Positions 12,060 to 24,938 are shown, counted from the first letter of the stretch. The stretch is 60,000 bases of DNA from Chrysomallon squamiferum (GCA_012295275.1 CM022666.1:10385002-10445001), one strand, 5' to 3'. A program made the numbers and translations. Notes: a model not told the origin generated them from the letters alone.

Positions 12060-12749
12060 TTGAATGTCAACTGATGAAATGGAGGTGTACATCACCCAAG
12101 ATGGTGAGAGAGGCTCAATAATGTGTGTGTGTATCAGCGGCATTGATAATACCATCGTCGTCTCATGCTTCTAATGAGAGTATTAATATCAGTAACTGCT
12201 TTCTATTCCCAGTTCGGAACAATTTAAAGGTCATGGACATTAAGGATATGAATATGGTTTTCGTGTACCATACGGCCCAGTAGGTCCACTGTATGCTCAA
12301 CTGAGGAAAAGTCAGGGGACTTTCAACACTTGGATGTGGTTCTGCTCAAGAAGATTAGCCTAATGGTAAATGATCTAGCGTTGTCATATTGAAACAGAAC
12401 GTCAGGTTGCTGCTGCAGGAATGGAATAACCATTGGTGTAATACTCTCGTCGCAGTAACGTTGATCAGTCATGTTTCCGTGAATGAAAACGAGATCCGTT
12501 TTACCGTCACCATGAATGCCGGCCCAGGCCATAACGCTGCCACCGCCGTATCGGTCATCATATCGTTCTCCCCGTCGCCTCCATACATGACATGACGCCT
12601 ACGATCTTCAAACTGAACATACGGCTTAGTCCCATATGGTAGAAAGGCTAAATGTGGTTCAGTGGTCTTATTGACATGCTTGGTTTTACCTCAGTCATTA
12701 TAATGAACTGCTCCAGATTATTTGGAAAGCGATTATTATTGTATAAATA

Positions 12750-13417
12750 CAGTAATATCTCGCTTAACGATATCACGCTTTAACAATCTTTCTTCTTTAC
12801 AAATTATATAAATAGAAATTTAATTTAATAGTTAATTGCTCGAAATAAATGATACAAATGTATACAATGCATGTTTTTTAAGTCCGTTTTCTTTAATTTT
12901 TCGTTCATTCACGAGCTTCTCTCAGCTGTGTTGATCAGTTGACACGTCATACGTGCACCTGATATTCTGATTCTCTTTTGTTTTCTGCTTCGATTTAGAC
13001 TTAAACTCGTTTGTAATTTATTCTTCCAATATCTCAAAACGAATAACAGTAAACCGGCAAATGCTCATGATAAAAGAAACGGAAGACAATAACTTTAAAA
13101 ACAAAATACATTATCTTAAATGAAACCAAACCCACAATGAGTGGCATATAATTATTTCTTAATGTATTTGTATACATTGATTTGTAAATGATTTACTGTT
13201 TACTTAATATCTACAATCTATTAAATCATTTATGTCTAAACTGCCGTTTTATTTCTCCATATTTTACCTCTTTTTTTTTTATGTCAGATCTCATCAGCGA
13301 GAAAGTAACTACTGCTTTTAACCTTAATTCTATGTAAATTAGTCTCCCGCTTAACGATACCTCACTTCACTATTGGAAATTTGGAACCAATTACATCTTT
13401 AATCTGAGGTATTATTG
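12750..13417. mobile_element. Pogo/Tigger-like element nested in copy A (668 bp)
   Basis: Left end CAGTAATATCTCGCTTAA and right end (reverse complement) CAATAATACCTCAGATTAA are imperfect inverted repeats. Each is bordered by TA (12748-12749, 13418-13419), the target duplication of pogo/Tigger elements. There is no coding potential. The same insertion occurs in copy B, so it predates the spread of the host element. Confidence 0.7.
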
Positions 13418-14023
13418 TAGTATGTATGCAAATATGACATAAATATCGCATAAAGTATGCAAACATAACAAATATCGAAATAATCTATGTATCGAATGTA
13501 GTGACTATAAATAATTAAAAAAGAAGGTATTCATCTAAAAGTATTCCCAATGATTTGGTCCTTCGTATAAACTTTTTCAGTCATAGCCAAAGTATTTGTA
13601 GGTCATAATATCTTTAGTGTACATACTATTAATATACTATGTCACATATATTGTATGATATGTGCGCAATCCGAATATGTATGTGTGCATAACGTAAATA
13701 TGATCAGTAACAGATGTTTAAGTTGAATATGGTTGAATTCGAACAGTTAATGATAGATGTAACGTTCACATATTCTATTTACTGAATATAAGTAAATTAC
13801 TCGTATGTAAAATATGTTAGTTATTTATAATATTTTTGTCGTTTTCTTTTACAGAAGCAAGCCATAAGCATTAATAAAAACACATCGTGCCGCTTTTTAC
13901 TTTTCTTTTCTTTATTTATTATTTTTTTTAATAGATAGATGAAATTGATGTAAAATTGTTTATTATTGGTCGCTTGTTTTGTAACGGAAAGGAAATGTTT
14001 ATGAATTAGAAATGACCACCTTA

Positions 14024-14025
<2 letters not shown>

Positions 14026-14072
<47 letters not shown>

Positions 14073-14110
14073 GTAACAGTAATTATAATAAGAAGAATAA
14101 GAAGAATAAC

Positions 14111-14150
<40 letters not shown>

Positions 14151-14228
14151 GTAATAATATTATAATAATAATAATGTTGATGATGATAATTATGATGATG
14201 ATAATGAGAAGGAGGAAGATGATGAAAT
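14026..14228. repeat. (TAA)n/(GAT)n microsatellite in copy A
   Basis: Long imperfect ATA/AAT repeat grading into GAT/GAAG triplets. The Asn-rich frame it creates is not a gene. Copy B has a shorter GAT/GAA run in the corresponding place. Confidence 0.9.
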
Positions 14229-14972
14229 AATGAAAAAGTAACAAATCAACAACAAATGACCAGTGAACGCTTATTCTGCTTTCGGTTGATGTTACATAAT
14301 CGATTTAGGAACAATGTGCTCCGCCTCTGAATGTTAGAAAGAAACCAAGATGTATGTACAGGCCAAGTTCATTATATACAGAGGTAATCAGGTATTGCGG
14401 TAAACCAGCTTTTTCTACGAAATGGGAATTATACGAACTGGGAATTCTACCAAATGGGAAGACACCGAACATACACCTGAATTCGTCTGTGAATAATGTC
14501 TGATTCCATTGTCTGCGTCGCCAGTGTTGGTGTATTCTGGCCAATCTCAGACGTTCCTAAATGTGACGCGCTGTCCGTGAAACAGCTACAACAGGGCGAC
14601 ATGCCTGTAATCCAGCAGCATGGAAACAGTTACGGACAGTTTGAGCATGAATTTCAGAGGTTTCCTGCAAAGTACGGGCTAAACGTGGAGCACTTTCGAA
14701 CCTGTGACGTGCACTAAATACCTATCTTCCCTTGCAGTAGTTAATGGTGGTCGACCAGAAAGGTGTCGATCTCGCACTTGCCCAGTTTGGTGTACGCATT
14801 GCCGAGTCGTGATATGGTACTGTCATGAACACTAAAATACTGAGCGACGTCGTGTACGCTTAACGCCGGCCCGTTGCTTCAAGACGTTGATTTTCCGTTA
14901 AGCCATGACGGCGACCCGTTATAAACAGGATAAATTCTAACTTTTGTTTTTGAAAATGTGATTGCAATAGAC

Positions 14973-15030
14973 CCGTATTGCACGCGCTTCTGCGACAGTA
15001 CGAGCGCACCGCGTTGCGCGTGCAGTACGG
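14973..15030. repeat. GC-rich 15-bp inverted repeat (hairpin)
   Basis: CCGTATTGCACGCGC (14973-14987) and GCGCGTGCAGTACGG (15016-15030) are complementary except for one G-T pair, with a 28-base spacer. The patch is sharply GC-rich in an AT-rich region and lies just beyond the N-terminal end of the Tc1 gene. It may be a subterminal part of that element. Confidence 0.65.
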
Positions 15031-15302
15031 ATAGCGGCGTGCGATATGACAAATGGTGTTCTTTTAATTACCCAAAGCGACATAACATACGCAAATAACA
15101 TACTACCAAGCTTTATCATTTTATTTTAATTTATCTGGAAGTAAAAGTCAGTTACAAAAACTTGCTAAACTTTTTTGGTTTAGTATAATTTATTATGCTA
15201 ATGATGTTTTTTCTCTCTCTTCCCAAGTTTACTCATACATCTAGATACAATTATTAAGAGACATAAGGTAATACTCACAAAATGCAACTTAATCTAAGTA
15301 CA

Positions 15303-15322
15303 AGAAAAAAAAAAAAAAAAAA

Positions 15323-15361
<39 letters not shown>
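15303..15361. repeat. Poly-A followed by (TAA)n
   Basis: About 18 A followed by ~12 TAA units. This could be the tail of an old retroelement, but no body is recognisable to its left. Confidence 0.85.
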
Positions 15362-15362
<1 letters not shown>

Positions 15363-15794
15363 CCTAATAAAATAAAATACATTTTATTTATATAATCATA
15401 TAACATCTGTTGAAAAGCTAGCAATATGTTTAGAAAATATAAAATTGTTCCACTAATCTTGTATACAATTAATAGTATGTTACAAGTTTTACTAAATGAA
15501 CTGCAAACCTATTAGCCATGGAATACGTACATAAATAGTTGAGTAATACTATGAAAAGTTTAAATAATACATTTTTTTCTTACTCTGAAAAGTAGTCAAA
15601 TAATGTATATTGTTTTTATACATTTCACAAAAAATGTACATCTGAATACTTTATAAAAAAAAATCTGATACTGCCACATTAAAATGTTTATTTTTTAAAC
15701 ACTATTTCTTACAATGGAATTAACTGATGAAATTAAAATTTCAACTTAAAGCATCATGAGAGAGAGAGAAAAATTAAGTTATTAACATTATTTA

Positions 15795-15857
15795 ATGAAA
15801 TTTAAAAAACAAATATTGTTCACAATTATTGTTAGTTTTAAGTAGCAAATCAATATA
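15795..15857. repeat. 63-bp flank shared with element T3
   Basis: This stretch left of T1 matches 36110-36172 left of T3 with only two differences by eye, although it lies outside the terminal repeats. The right flanks of T1 and T3 do not match. Confidence 0.8.
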
Positions 15858-16521
15858 CAGTGGTACCTTGACTTACGAGTTTAATTCGTACCGTGACTAA
15901 ACTTGTATCTCAATATACTCGTATATCAAATCAATTTTCCAAATTGAAAATAACTGAAATACCATTAATTCGTTCCAGCCTCCTAAAAACCACCACAAGT
16001 TTTTATAACGTATTTTAAATAAGAAAAATGTATATATAAATGAAAAATATTGTATAAAAACAAAAATAAAAGAGAATGTAAAGAAATAAATTGATTTTGT
16101 AAAATGTATAGAGTTATGGTTTCTCTCTCTTTTTATGGACAGAGGTCCACAGCTTATTTTAACGCCTTTAGGTGGAGTTGTAGACTTTATCGACACCTTC
16201 GGCTTCATTATGGTACATATCGCAAAAGTACTACGCTCGTACTGCCTAGCCATGTTGACTATATCATAGTATGTGCACACCTCGCTCATGTTTTTCTATG
16301 ATTTCATGCTGTAATTCAGTGAACATCATCCGCTTCTTCTCAGCACTCACTTTCTTGGGATCCATGGAAATTTGGCAAAATACTGCACAACACAACAGAG
16401 ATGCTTCCACTGCGAGATAACCACGTGAACCAAACGAGTGAGACGCGGGATGCTGACCGGGCGGTTGTTCGTAACTCGAAAAGCTCGTAAGTTGGAATAA
16501 TCTTAACTCGAGATACCACTG
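15858..16521 (-). mobile_element. Tigger-like short element T1 (664 bp) with transposase HTH remnant
   Basis: Ends CAGTGGTACCTTGACTTA and, reverse-complemented on the right, CAGTGGTATCTCGAG, bordered by TA at 15856-15857 and 16522-16523. On the minus strand it keeps the start of a pogo/Tigger transposase (MDPKKVSAEKKRMMF, then EIIEKHERGVH) and, after a frameshift, VNMARQYERSTFAICTI. This is the CENP-B-type HTH. The catalytic DDE domain is absent. Confidence 0.85.
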
Positions 16522-16523
16522 TA

Positions 16524-17862
16524 TATATAATAAAGTTTTTATAAAATATTTTATACTGTTGACACGTAACAATACTAACATCATGTATCAACTCGACTTT
16601 TTTTAAACGAATCGATTTGAAATAGCCTGGGTACAGTTAAAAGATTAAACCATTAATATATTATATTAAAGCATTTTGAATTTACTAAATGTATAAAAAC
16701 ATTTAGATAACGAACATTCCTTTCATTAAAAGTCCCAATTTTTGCCTAATTATTTCTTAGCCGAACCTATGTAATGATTTAAAGGTTAAAGGTCACGTGA
16801 ATTACATTTTTAAAATACTATGCGGAAAACGATTTAGTGAATCTTCTAAAAATAAACAAGCCTGTCATCACTGCCAAACACAGCGAACAGGTAAAAATCA
16901 TAGCCTTTCTAAGCGTCTTTTTAACATATCTTAAGGTTTAACAGTAACAGGTATCCTACGCAAGGTGTAGACTAGTGTTCACAGGTTTGTATTCGTATAA
17001 ATCTTAATAACATATTCACAGTATTAATGGCATGGAACTGTCTTCAGCTAGTTCCGTCATGATTTAGAATATTGTGTTAATGTTTATAAATAATTATTAT
17101 TTTGGTGGTTTATAGCTTAGAGGTCGTAATATGAAATGCAACGTTCCATCCCACCATGCTGGCTCAGTGGCTGTATAAACAACCGGAAATAACCTTAGGC
17201 AAATGATATGTCGTCTGTTATTAATATCATTTCAGTCAATTATTTCAGATATTATTATTATTATTATTATTTATAATCCCATGAATGGAAAACGTTTGTA
17301 AAATAAAAAAAAATATAATGTCACCAGAAAAATAAAAAATATATAATTTTTATTTCCAGCTTACTAATGGCAAATGATAGTGAATTAATTAAGCATTATT
17401 TATCACATACATTTTATGAAATACTGTAATCAAATTGATTATACCATTGACATAACTATTATTTTCTCTCATTCTCAGATCATGTTAGTCATGGTACTGA
17501 AAATGTTCAGTGAGATTTATACTGATAAAAAAGAAAAACTTTTAAAATACCAAAGAACTTATTTTCTGGCGTTGACTTTTCTAGCATATGAAACATTTTT
17601 GTAATTCACAATATTTTTACAAAAGTACAAAATACCTTTCATGTGTGTTTTAAAATAGGACAACATGTACCAAAATCTTTGATATATCATTTGCAGATAT
17701 TTGAGACACTGTGGTTAGTGGGAATTTATTAATTTTGTTATTTTATACATACATATTTAATTTATATTATTTTTGTTTTGTTTGCAGTACATATGCAAAT
17801 TTTATTAGGCTAATTGTGTTCATTATTAAAAAAAACATACAAAAAATAACTTATACTAATTA
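16524..17862. other. Sequence upstream of the ABCC gene; no gene seen
   Basis: AT-rich with an ATT run near 17,250-17,272. A slightly GC-richer stretch at 16,780-17,220 contains an ETS-like ACCGGAAAT (about 17,183). It could hold the ABCC promoter or a 5' UTR exon, but I found no clear donor or TATA box. Confidence 0.3.
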
Positions 17863-17880
17863 GGTATCAACATCATAGAG

Positions 17881-18059
17881 ACAAGTGGTGACAGATGACA
17901 GTGATAAATCAGTGAAAAATGTAATAATAAACAGTGACAAAAAATTATGGCAAATGGATATGGAAGATTATGACAGGTCACAAAACTTAATATTAGTGAC
18001 AAGGTAGTGTAAATGGTGACACAAGATAACTGACAAGTGGTGGCACAAAATAATGCTTG
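17881..18059 (+). promoter_or_regulatory. ABCC 5' leader with TGACA cluster and overlapping uORF
   Basis: Seven TGACA motifs lie in about 160 bases before the start codon; two are in the form TGACAGATGACAG (17,889-17,901). An upstream ATG at 18053-18055 opens a six-codon frame ending in TAA that overlaps the true start in another frame. Whether this stretch is transcribed leader or promoter cannot be told from sequence. Confidence 0.35.
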
Positions 18060-21000
18060 ATGGCTGGCCGTAACAAATATTCACCAAGTGGAGGCAAAGC
18101 TGTTTTTCGGACTATTAATCAGACTTATGCTCAACAAGGGTAAGCATTTTCCAGGTTACTTTGTTTTACACTTACTTACCAGTCATGTGTAGGTATGACA
18201 GTTTTCAAGAGAAGCTATTGTATTTTTACAAAATATGTTGTTTTTTTTTTTTGTTTTTTTTCATTAGGGCAATTTTAAAGATATTTACTTATTATTGCTT
18301 AATAATTTATAATTAATTATTATTGTTATTGTTGCATATTTTTATATTTCCTTACAGAGAATTTTTTTTTTTTTTCTTGTGTTTGAATTATGAAATTTCA
18401 ATATTCTGGATTATCAAATATTGTCTGAAAGTTAAACACAAAGTTCAGTAAAAGGCACACATTTTAAACTTTTAAAAAACATATACAACATAAATAACAA
18501 ATAATCATTTAAAAAATTATAATAACAAAGATGGAAGAGACTAAGTGATGTGTATTTGTTGCTGTTTTTTCCTATAGGTCAAGTAAACTTGGTGTTGACA
18601 AAATACCAATTACAAGATGTGGAATATTTTCACTTTCCACCCTGTCATGGCTATCTCCCATTATGTGGTCCCTCTATAGAAGAGGAGTAGGGTCTGTTTT
18701 ATGTCTAACATGGTGGGAAGAAGATACTACACAATATAATGTTGATAGGTATGTTTATTTACTGATAGAGAGTATAATGCTGATAAATTGATACTAACAT
18801 AAAATAGAATGTGTTTTTCTAATGACATTTTCAGACTCAGTGTCTACTGGGAGAAAGAATTAGAGTCAGAGGGAACAGAAAGATCATCGTTTGGAAAAGC
18901 CGTTTACCAGACTTTCAGAAAAAGGCTGATCTGTTCAGAAGTTATTGTTTTATTAGCAGTAGCATTTTCTTTTGTTGGATCGGTAAGTTAATGCTTTTTG
19001 TAATTATAGTTTTTATCTATTTATACCTATTCCCAGCAGACTCATATGCACTTGCACACTCACTCACAATCATTGTTTGTTGGTAATAAAGAAGAAAAAC
19101 TGATGTTTCCACTATAAGAACAACTCTTTTTAGTTAACAGAAAGATATCTTTCAATAGTTAGACACTCATTTAGTAAAGCAGTGCTCTATTGCAGATCTC
19201 TAAATCTCCTATTTACACACTGGCATTTGTTAATCTTGTGTTACATTTAAAATGTGAATGGAAGAGATACATTGGTTTATGAATTTGTTAATTTGTTGTC
19301 ATGAATTTGATTTTAAACCAGGCTATAATTCTCCGACTGCTGCTGGACCATATCCTGGAATCTAGTGCTGGAGTTGTCGAGGGAGCAGTCATTGTTCTTG
19401 GATTGATTCTCAGTGAACTTTGTCGATGTCTTTGCTTTTCTTTGGCATGGTGCCTCAACTACTGGAATGGTAAGTCTTTAAATGGTGAGGGGTAGAAGGA
19501 AAAATATATTAAATATGAATTTTGTGTTATAATTAAAATAATAATAATAATAATAAACAATTATAACAATAATTAAAAAAATAAAAATAATAACATCAAC
19601 ACAGAATTTGCAATAATTGTTTATTTTGAGCATTGTTGAACGGTACATAATTTATTATTTGTTGGTCATTTTTCAGGTGTATTAAAAAAACACAACAACA
19701 CTCCTTTGTATATCTAATTTCATCTTTGTATAATTTAGAGATTTAGGGTAGTAGTTCTAAATAAAGCCAGTGGAAAAAAAATGAATGTTGATTGTACAGT
19801 TTCAAATCATAAAAGAGCTTGAATCTAAATCGGATTTTAATTTAATAGTTTTAATAAATTTTATGTTTATTACAAACATTGCGTTGAACACAGAATATAA
19901 ATTGAGTACAAATCCTGAATTAATCAAATAATTTGAGTTTGGTGCAGCTAAGTTAAATTAGACAGTAGTGTTTGTACTGAGTTGTTGTTAATGCATAATT
20001 TAACACAAATTTTCAGTTGTACAAATGTCTGTTATGACACAACAAGTGAACTTAATACAGATTTGGTATAACTGAATCAGTTTTAGACACTGGTTTTTTG
20101 AATTGTAAAATGTCTGTGCTTAATACAGATACTTTAACCTGGTTCCCACACATCTCAGTTGTTTTCAAAATAAATGTTTATTATCTTCATTTGTGTTCAG
20201 TGTAGCAGTAAGTTGTTATATTTGCATCAGTGGTCTTAGCTGTGTGATGCAGCCTCATATTTATTGATCTGTGTTAACACTTTTCTGTTTTAAACCATAT
20301 TTGTACAGAAGTTTGGCTTCATAGGGTTTTTTTCTTATAGTAGTTAACAGACTGATCTCTATCAAATGTAGATAGATTGTTTCTAGTGTTTCTCTTGTGT
20401 GTGGATACTGACCATTTGTTCTGTTTGTTTGTGTGTGTCTGTGCATTCATACATACATTCATTGATCATTCTGTCCATTAAATTTATAAAGTGATTGTCA
20501 AACTGTTGATAAGTAATGTCAGTGAAAACTTTACTACATGGGTAATTACAGGCAAAACATTTGCTAACTGTTTTGGAAGACATGTAGGATTTGTATTATC
20601 TTAATAAGATAATTATTATTTCCAGAAATCAATAAAAATAATAATTACATTGTTTCATATATTGACCTATTTCAGGCATCAAGGTACGAGGAGCTGTTAT
20701 GGGTTTGCTGTATAAGAAAATACTCAAACTGCGCAGTCTGAAGGACAAGAAGATTGGAGAGGTTCATTTTATCACTATCTTTATTTATAAAATATTTTAG
20801 TATAAAAATATTAGATACAGTTTTGGGGTCATGTTTTTCCCTACATTACCTCGTCTTTTTTAATACTGCAGCTAAAGTAATAGACAGCCAAGTCACTGTT
20901 AAGTTACAGTATTACAACAATCATTAGATCAAGTAAATACAAATTTTTATATATAAATTTAAATATAAAAATAGTGATTATAATTAATTATTTTTCAGCT

Positions 21001-21635
21001 GTTATTTTATGTGAATAGTTTTAAAATGAATTGATCTTTAATATTGTTTTTTTAACTATTTAATCTTTAATAATTTATTTTTAAAAACTTTATTTTGTTA
21101 TTATTTGGTTGCTTTTTTTTCCTGCTTTTTTTCAGCTAGTAAATCTGTGTAGCAATGATGGACAGAGATTTTTTGAAGTTATGGTAAATGGACCGTTTAT
21201 CCTGGCTGGTCCAGTAACTTTTATTGTTGGATCTGTTTATCTTGGTGTTTTGATAGGTCCCTGGGCCTTGATTGGAAGTGCCACATATTTTGCATTCTTT
21301 ATATTATTAGTAAGTCACAGTATTAGTATTAGCACTGTTATCATCATCATTAATTTGTTATATTTATTATATTGCCTTGTCAGTATTATTAGTAATAAAC
21401 AAAGATATTTTTTCTGAATGAAAGCTATTATTATTTTTAATATTGTTTATATACATTAAAGTACTTTTAGCTGTTATTATTATCATCATCATCATCATCA
21501 TTATTATTAATATTATTACTGTGATTATTATAGTTATTGTTAATACAACTATATATACTGTATTTGAATAAAGTATATAAGGGAAGCAAAGAAATCTATT
21601 TTACCTGAATGAAAGATAAAAAAAAAAAAATAAAG

Positions 21636-21670
<35 letters not shown>

Positions 21671-23115
21671 ATAATAATAGTAAATGTATAATTTACAGAA
21701 GTTTGTGAGTGACATAATGGAGAGATTCCGATCAAGGGCTGTGTCATTAACAGGGGACAGGGTGAGTGATGTCTCAGTCATAAACTTTGTTAATTCTCAT
21801 TGAAAAAACATCTTCATTTTCACATTTATATAATAACTGACTAAAATATTTTTTTTAAATATAGAATTGGTTTAAATATAAATATAAATATTTAAAATAG
21901 TTTAGAACATTTTTTGTTTAGATTCATTTGTGATGTATGTTTATTTGTGCGTGTGTAAGTAGTCATGTCTGTATGCTTGTGTGAGCTTGTGTGGTTTAGA
22001 GTTGTAATTTATTTGGTAAAATAACTGATATTAAATAAGTGTTTTAGATTATATTTTTATTATTATAATTTACATATAAGTTTATTGCAACAGTACTGTT
22101 TAGATTATGTTAACAACTAAAATATTATTAATGTTTAATAAATGTTTCATATTACACTGACAGCTGTTTTGTATTGATGTTAAATAAATTACTCGTATGT
22201 ATACTGTAGGTGAGTCTGATGACTGAAGTACTCACCTGTATGAAACTTATTAAGATGAACTCCTGGGAAAAAGCTTTTAAAGCAAGAATCAGTGGTAAGT
22301 TATTTATTCATAATTTTCCCTCCCAAATTTGGAGATAATGACTTTGTAATAAAACTGAAACATAGTAACAGTTTGTATTGATTTTCTCTTTATCACTGGA
22401 TATAAACATATTCCTGATGAAAGGGAAAATGTCAGTCTCTATAGTTTCTAGTAGGCACACTGTTATTTTATGTCCGTACTTTATTGTTAGCAAAAGTTGG
22501 TGACTGAACGTATAAAAGAAAAACATTTCTGCTATTTTGTAAATATTGCACATGATAATGATCTCATTATAGCAGTAAATCTTAACTTGAGTACAGAATG
22601 TCTAGCAGTGAGTATAAGAATATTCGTTTTTAATTAATAATTCTTTATGTGTTTTTTCTTATGTTGGTTTAACTTCAGAAAAAAGAACAAGTGAGAAGGT
22701 GGCCCTGGAACATGCATATTTTTTACAGAGTGTCATCACATCTCTGGTTCCCATGGTTCCTCTTATAGCAGCAGGACTCATGTTTCTAGCTTACATCTTA
22801 TCAGGAAATAACCTGAAAATGTCAGAGGTAAGCTTTTTTGACAAAAAAGTAATAAAAAAAATAACTGAAGAAGTATAAATTTATTATCTGGCATTGTTCA
22901 TGGTAAAACAGAAGGTAATGTTGAAAAAACTCTTTTGGTAAGAAATAATAGTTCTGGTAAATGATGATTTGTTTGTGACGGTTTTCATAAAGGCAAAAAT
23001 TATAGCAGTTCTTAATGAAATAAATAAAAATCAATATAATTTGGTACTAATTCAGCTATGTTCTTTATAATAATAAGACTACTACTACTACTACTATTAT
23101 TACTACTACTATTAC

Positions 23116-23157
<42 letters not shown>

Positions 23158-23417
23158 CATAAAGTTGTTGTTGAAGGTGATTATTGTGTGATCATCAATA
23201 TTGTCTTATAAGAATTAAACAAAAATATTATTTGTGAAAACATATGAATGATAAATAATTGAAATATCTTAGAAAAATCCAAAAATCCTTGTTTTATGAT
23301 TTAATTAAGGCATTCACTGTGATAGCACTGTTATATGCTATCAGTCTGTCTCTGGGCTTGATGACTCATGGTGTGAAAACCCTGGCAGAAGCTTCTGTGG
23401 CTGCTCGCAGATACAAG
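18060..23417 (+). CDS. ABCC5-like exons 1-10: N-terminus and first transmembrane domain
   Basis: Residues 1-404. A short hydrophilic N-terminus ([12 protein letters not shown]) leads into [11 protein letters not shown], the conserved entry to the ABCC core. Hydrophobic segments in exons 3, 4, 6, 9 and 10 form the first membrane domain. Coupling-region sequences include [10 protein letters not shown] (exon 6) and [18 protein letters not shown] (exon 8). Exon 10 ends in [12 protein letters not shown], the usual lead into NBD1. The exon 5 donor is a weaker GTTCAT. Confidence 0.9.
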
Positions 23418-24905
23418 GTATTTATTTATATTTATATTTCTTAAATTAGGTTTTGTTTTATTTAAAAAATTGATGGAATTAAAAATAAATTCTCTATGAG
23501 TTCAGTTTAATATCAACCAGTCAGTAAATCTGAGCAGCTACAGCAGTAAAAGATTAACAAAGATTTTAATAAAATTGCCTACTTATCAAGCTGTTGAAAC
23601 TATTATGCTAAATGTAAATAACTTTTTTTTTTATCAAACTGTTTTATCCACATATCAGATATTATTACTATGCAAATTTATGAATGGCACCATGTTTTAT
23701 TGAGGAAATTCTGATTATGGATGAAATTGGTGATGGTCAAGGGGAGATAACAGAAGATGATTTGTCTGTGAAAATATGCAATGCCACTTTCAGCTGGGAA
23801 GGACATGATAATGATGGTTAGTTTTTCAACAATTAATTAATTAATCAGAAAATGGTAATATTAAGTTATCGAACCACTCCACTATTGCCATCTGTTAGTG
23901 AAATAAATATCATGCTGAACTGAAGACATTATGCTACAACATGCTAACTCAATGTGACAATTGTTGTGTCATAACAGGTAATGTATATCAAAATGTATTA
24001 AGTGAACAAGTAATTTATTAAGCAAACTGTGTAGGGTGACTGATAGTAGTCAGTTATTAAGTGAAAGAACAGACATCTCTGTATTTAAAATATAAACTAC
24101 TGAAACTTGCTATGTTCAGAAATTGGAATTTAATAATAAAAAATATATATACATATATATTCCTAAAAGTGCCTTTTTATATTTAGAATTGTAAATCATT
24201 TTTAAAATGGGACATTTAAATTAAGTGATTCAGATTATTAAACTAAACTAGAATAAAAAAGTGGAATTACTCTAAATTCAGTAGAACTTTTTTCTTTTTA
24301 ATTACCTTTTTTCTTGTTGTTATTATATTAGGAGTTTTTGTTTAGTATTTTGCTTTTATTTTAAAAATTGATTTATTTTTAAAAAAAAGTAATTTGATCT
24401 GTTGTACTTTAACAGACAATTTAAGTGTGGAGTCTGTGATTGGTGGAATTTCAAAGGACGAAATACTTCAGACATATAGATATAGACAAACTGGCTCTCA
24501 CAGTTTGGACAACAGTGAGCACAGTAACATGGAAAGATCTCCACTGCTAGGAACTACAGAAAAAACCACTCAGCTGACAGATATTACTTTTGATATTAAA
24601 ACAGTATAAAACATTTACCGTTATTTCAAAAAATAATTTTAATATTTGAACTCACTGAAATCTTTGTTTTAATCATTTTAGTTTCCTGTTATCCAGAATG
24701 ATTAAACCAGTGGTATAAATATGGAAAAAAAGATTTAAAATTTGAAAAATATTAAAATGCTCTGAAGATGTTTTATTGAAAATGTGTTATTATATTAACT
24801 TTTTGGGGTTATTATTTCTTATTGTTTAATTTTGTTACTTTTCTTGAAAAAAAATAAAAATAATAACAGGAAAAACAATAAATAAATAGCAAGAGCATAT
24901 ATAAT

Positions 24906-24938
<33 letters not shown>

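Larger units (their letters stand above)
12623..14466. mobile_element. Non-autonomous DNA transposon, 8-bp target duplication (copy A, 1,844 bp)
   Basis: It is flanked by GAACATAC at 12615-12622 and 14467-14474. Its ends are inverted: GGCTTAGTCCCATATGG on the left and GGTGTCTTCCCATTTGG (reverse complement) on the right. The right end has a three-fold ~16-base unit starting TTCCCATTTGGTAGAA; the left end has lost part of this. It is inserted in the Tc1 transposase gene and contains a Tigger-like element and a long (TAA)n array. No transposase gene of its own is visible. GG termini with 8-bp duplications would fit Merlin, and 8-bp duplications also occur in hAT, P and Zisupton. The superfamily is not settled. 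Confidence 0.8.
12050..14935 (-). pseudogene. Tc1/mariner transposase, broken and split by a nested insertion
   Basis: One Tc1-type element reads right to left. The N-terminal half (14,935-14,467) contains the HTH region (FSVHDSTISRLGNAYTKLG) and the first catalytic Asp in QTLFTDEFRC. The C-terminal half (12,622-12,050) contains RRRGERYDDRYGGGSVMAW, GKTDLVFIHGNMTDQRY, the second Asp in FQYDNARSF, the third acidic residue in the PDFSSVEHTVDLLG segment, and INTLIRSMRRR near the C-terminus. The halves are separated by a 1,844-bp element flanked by an 8-bp target duplication. It is inactive: frames shift across the insertion, a 5-base CATGT tandem duplication lies at ~12,590, and several stops occur. 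In cut-and-paste Tc1 elements this enzyme binds terminal repeats and moves DNA to TA sites. I could not define the outer terminal repeats. Confidence 0.85.

Noticed and set aside
12389-12595. Plus-strand open frame within the Tc1 remnant
   Set aside because: Shadow of the minus-strand transposase gene.
14012-14230. Asn-rich open frame
   Set aside because: It is a translated TAA microsatellite inside transposon copy A, with no codon diversity and no splice or start context.
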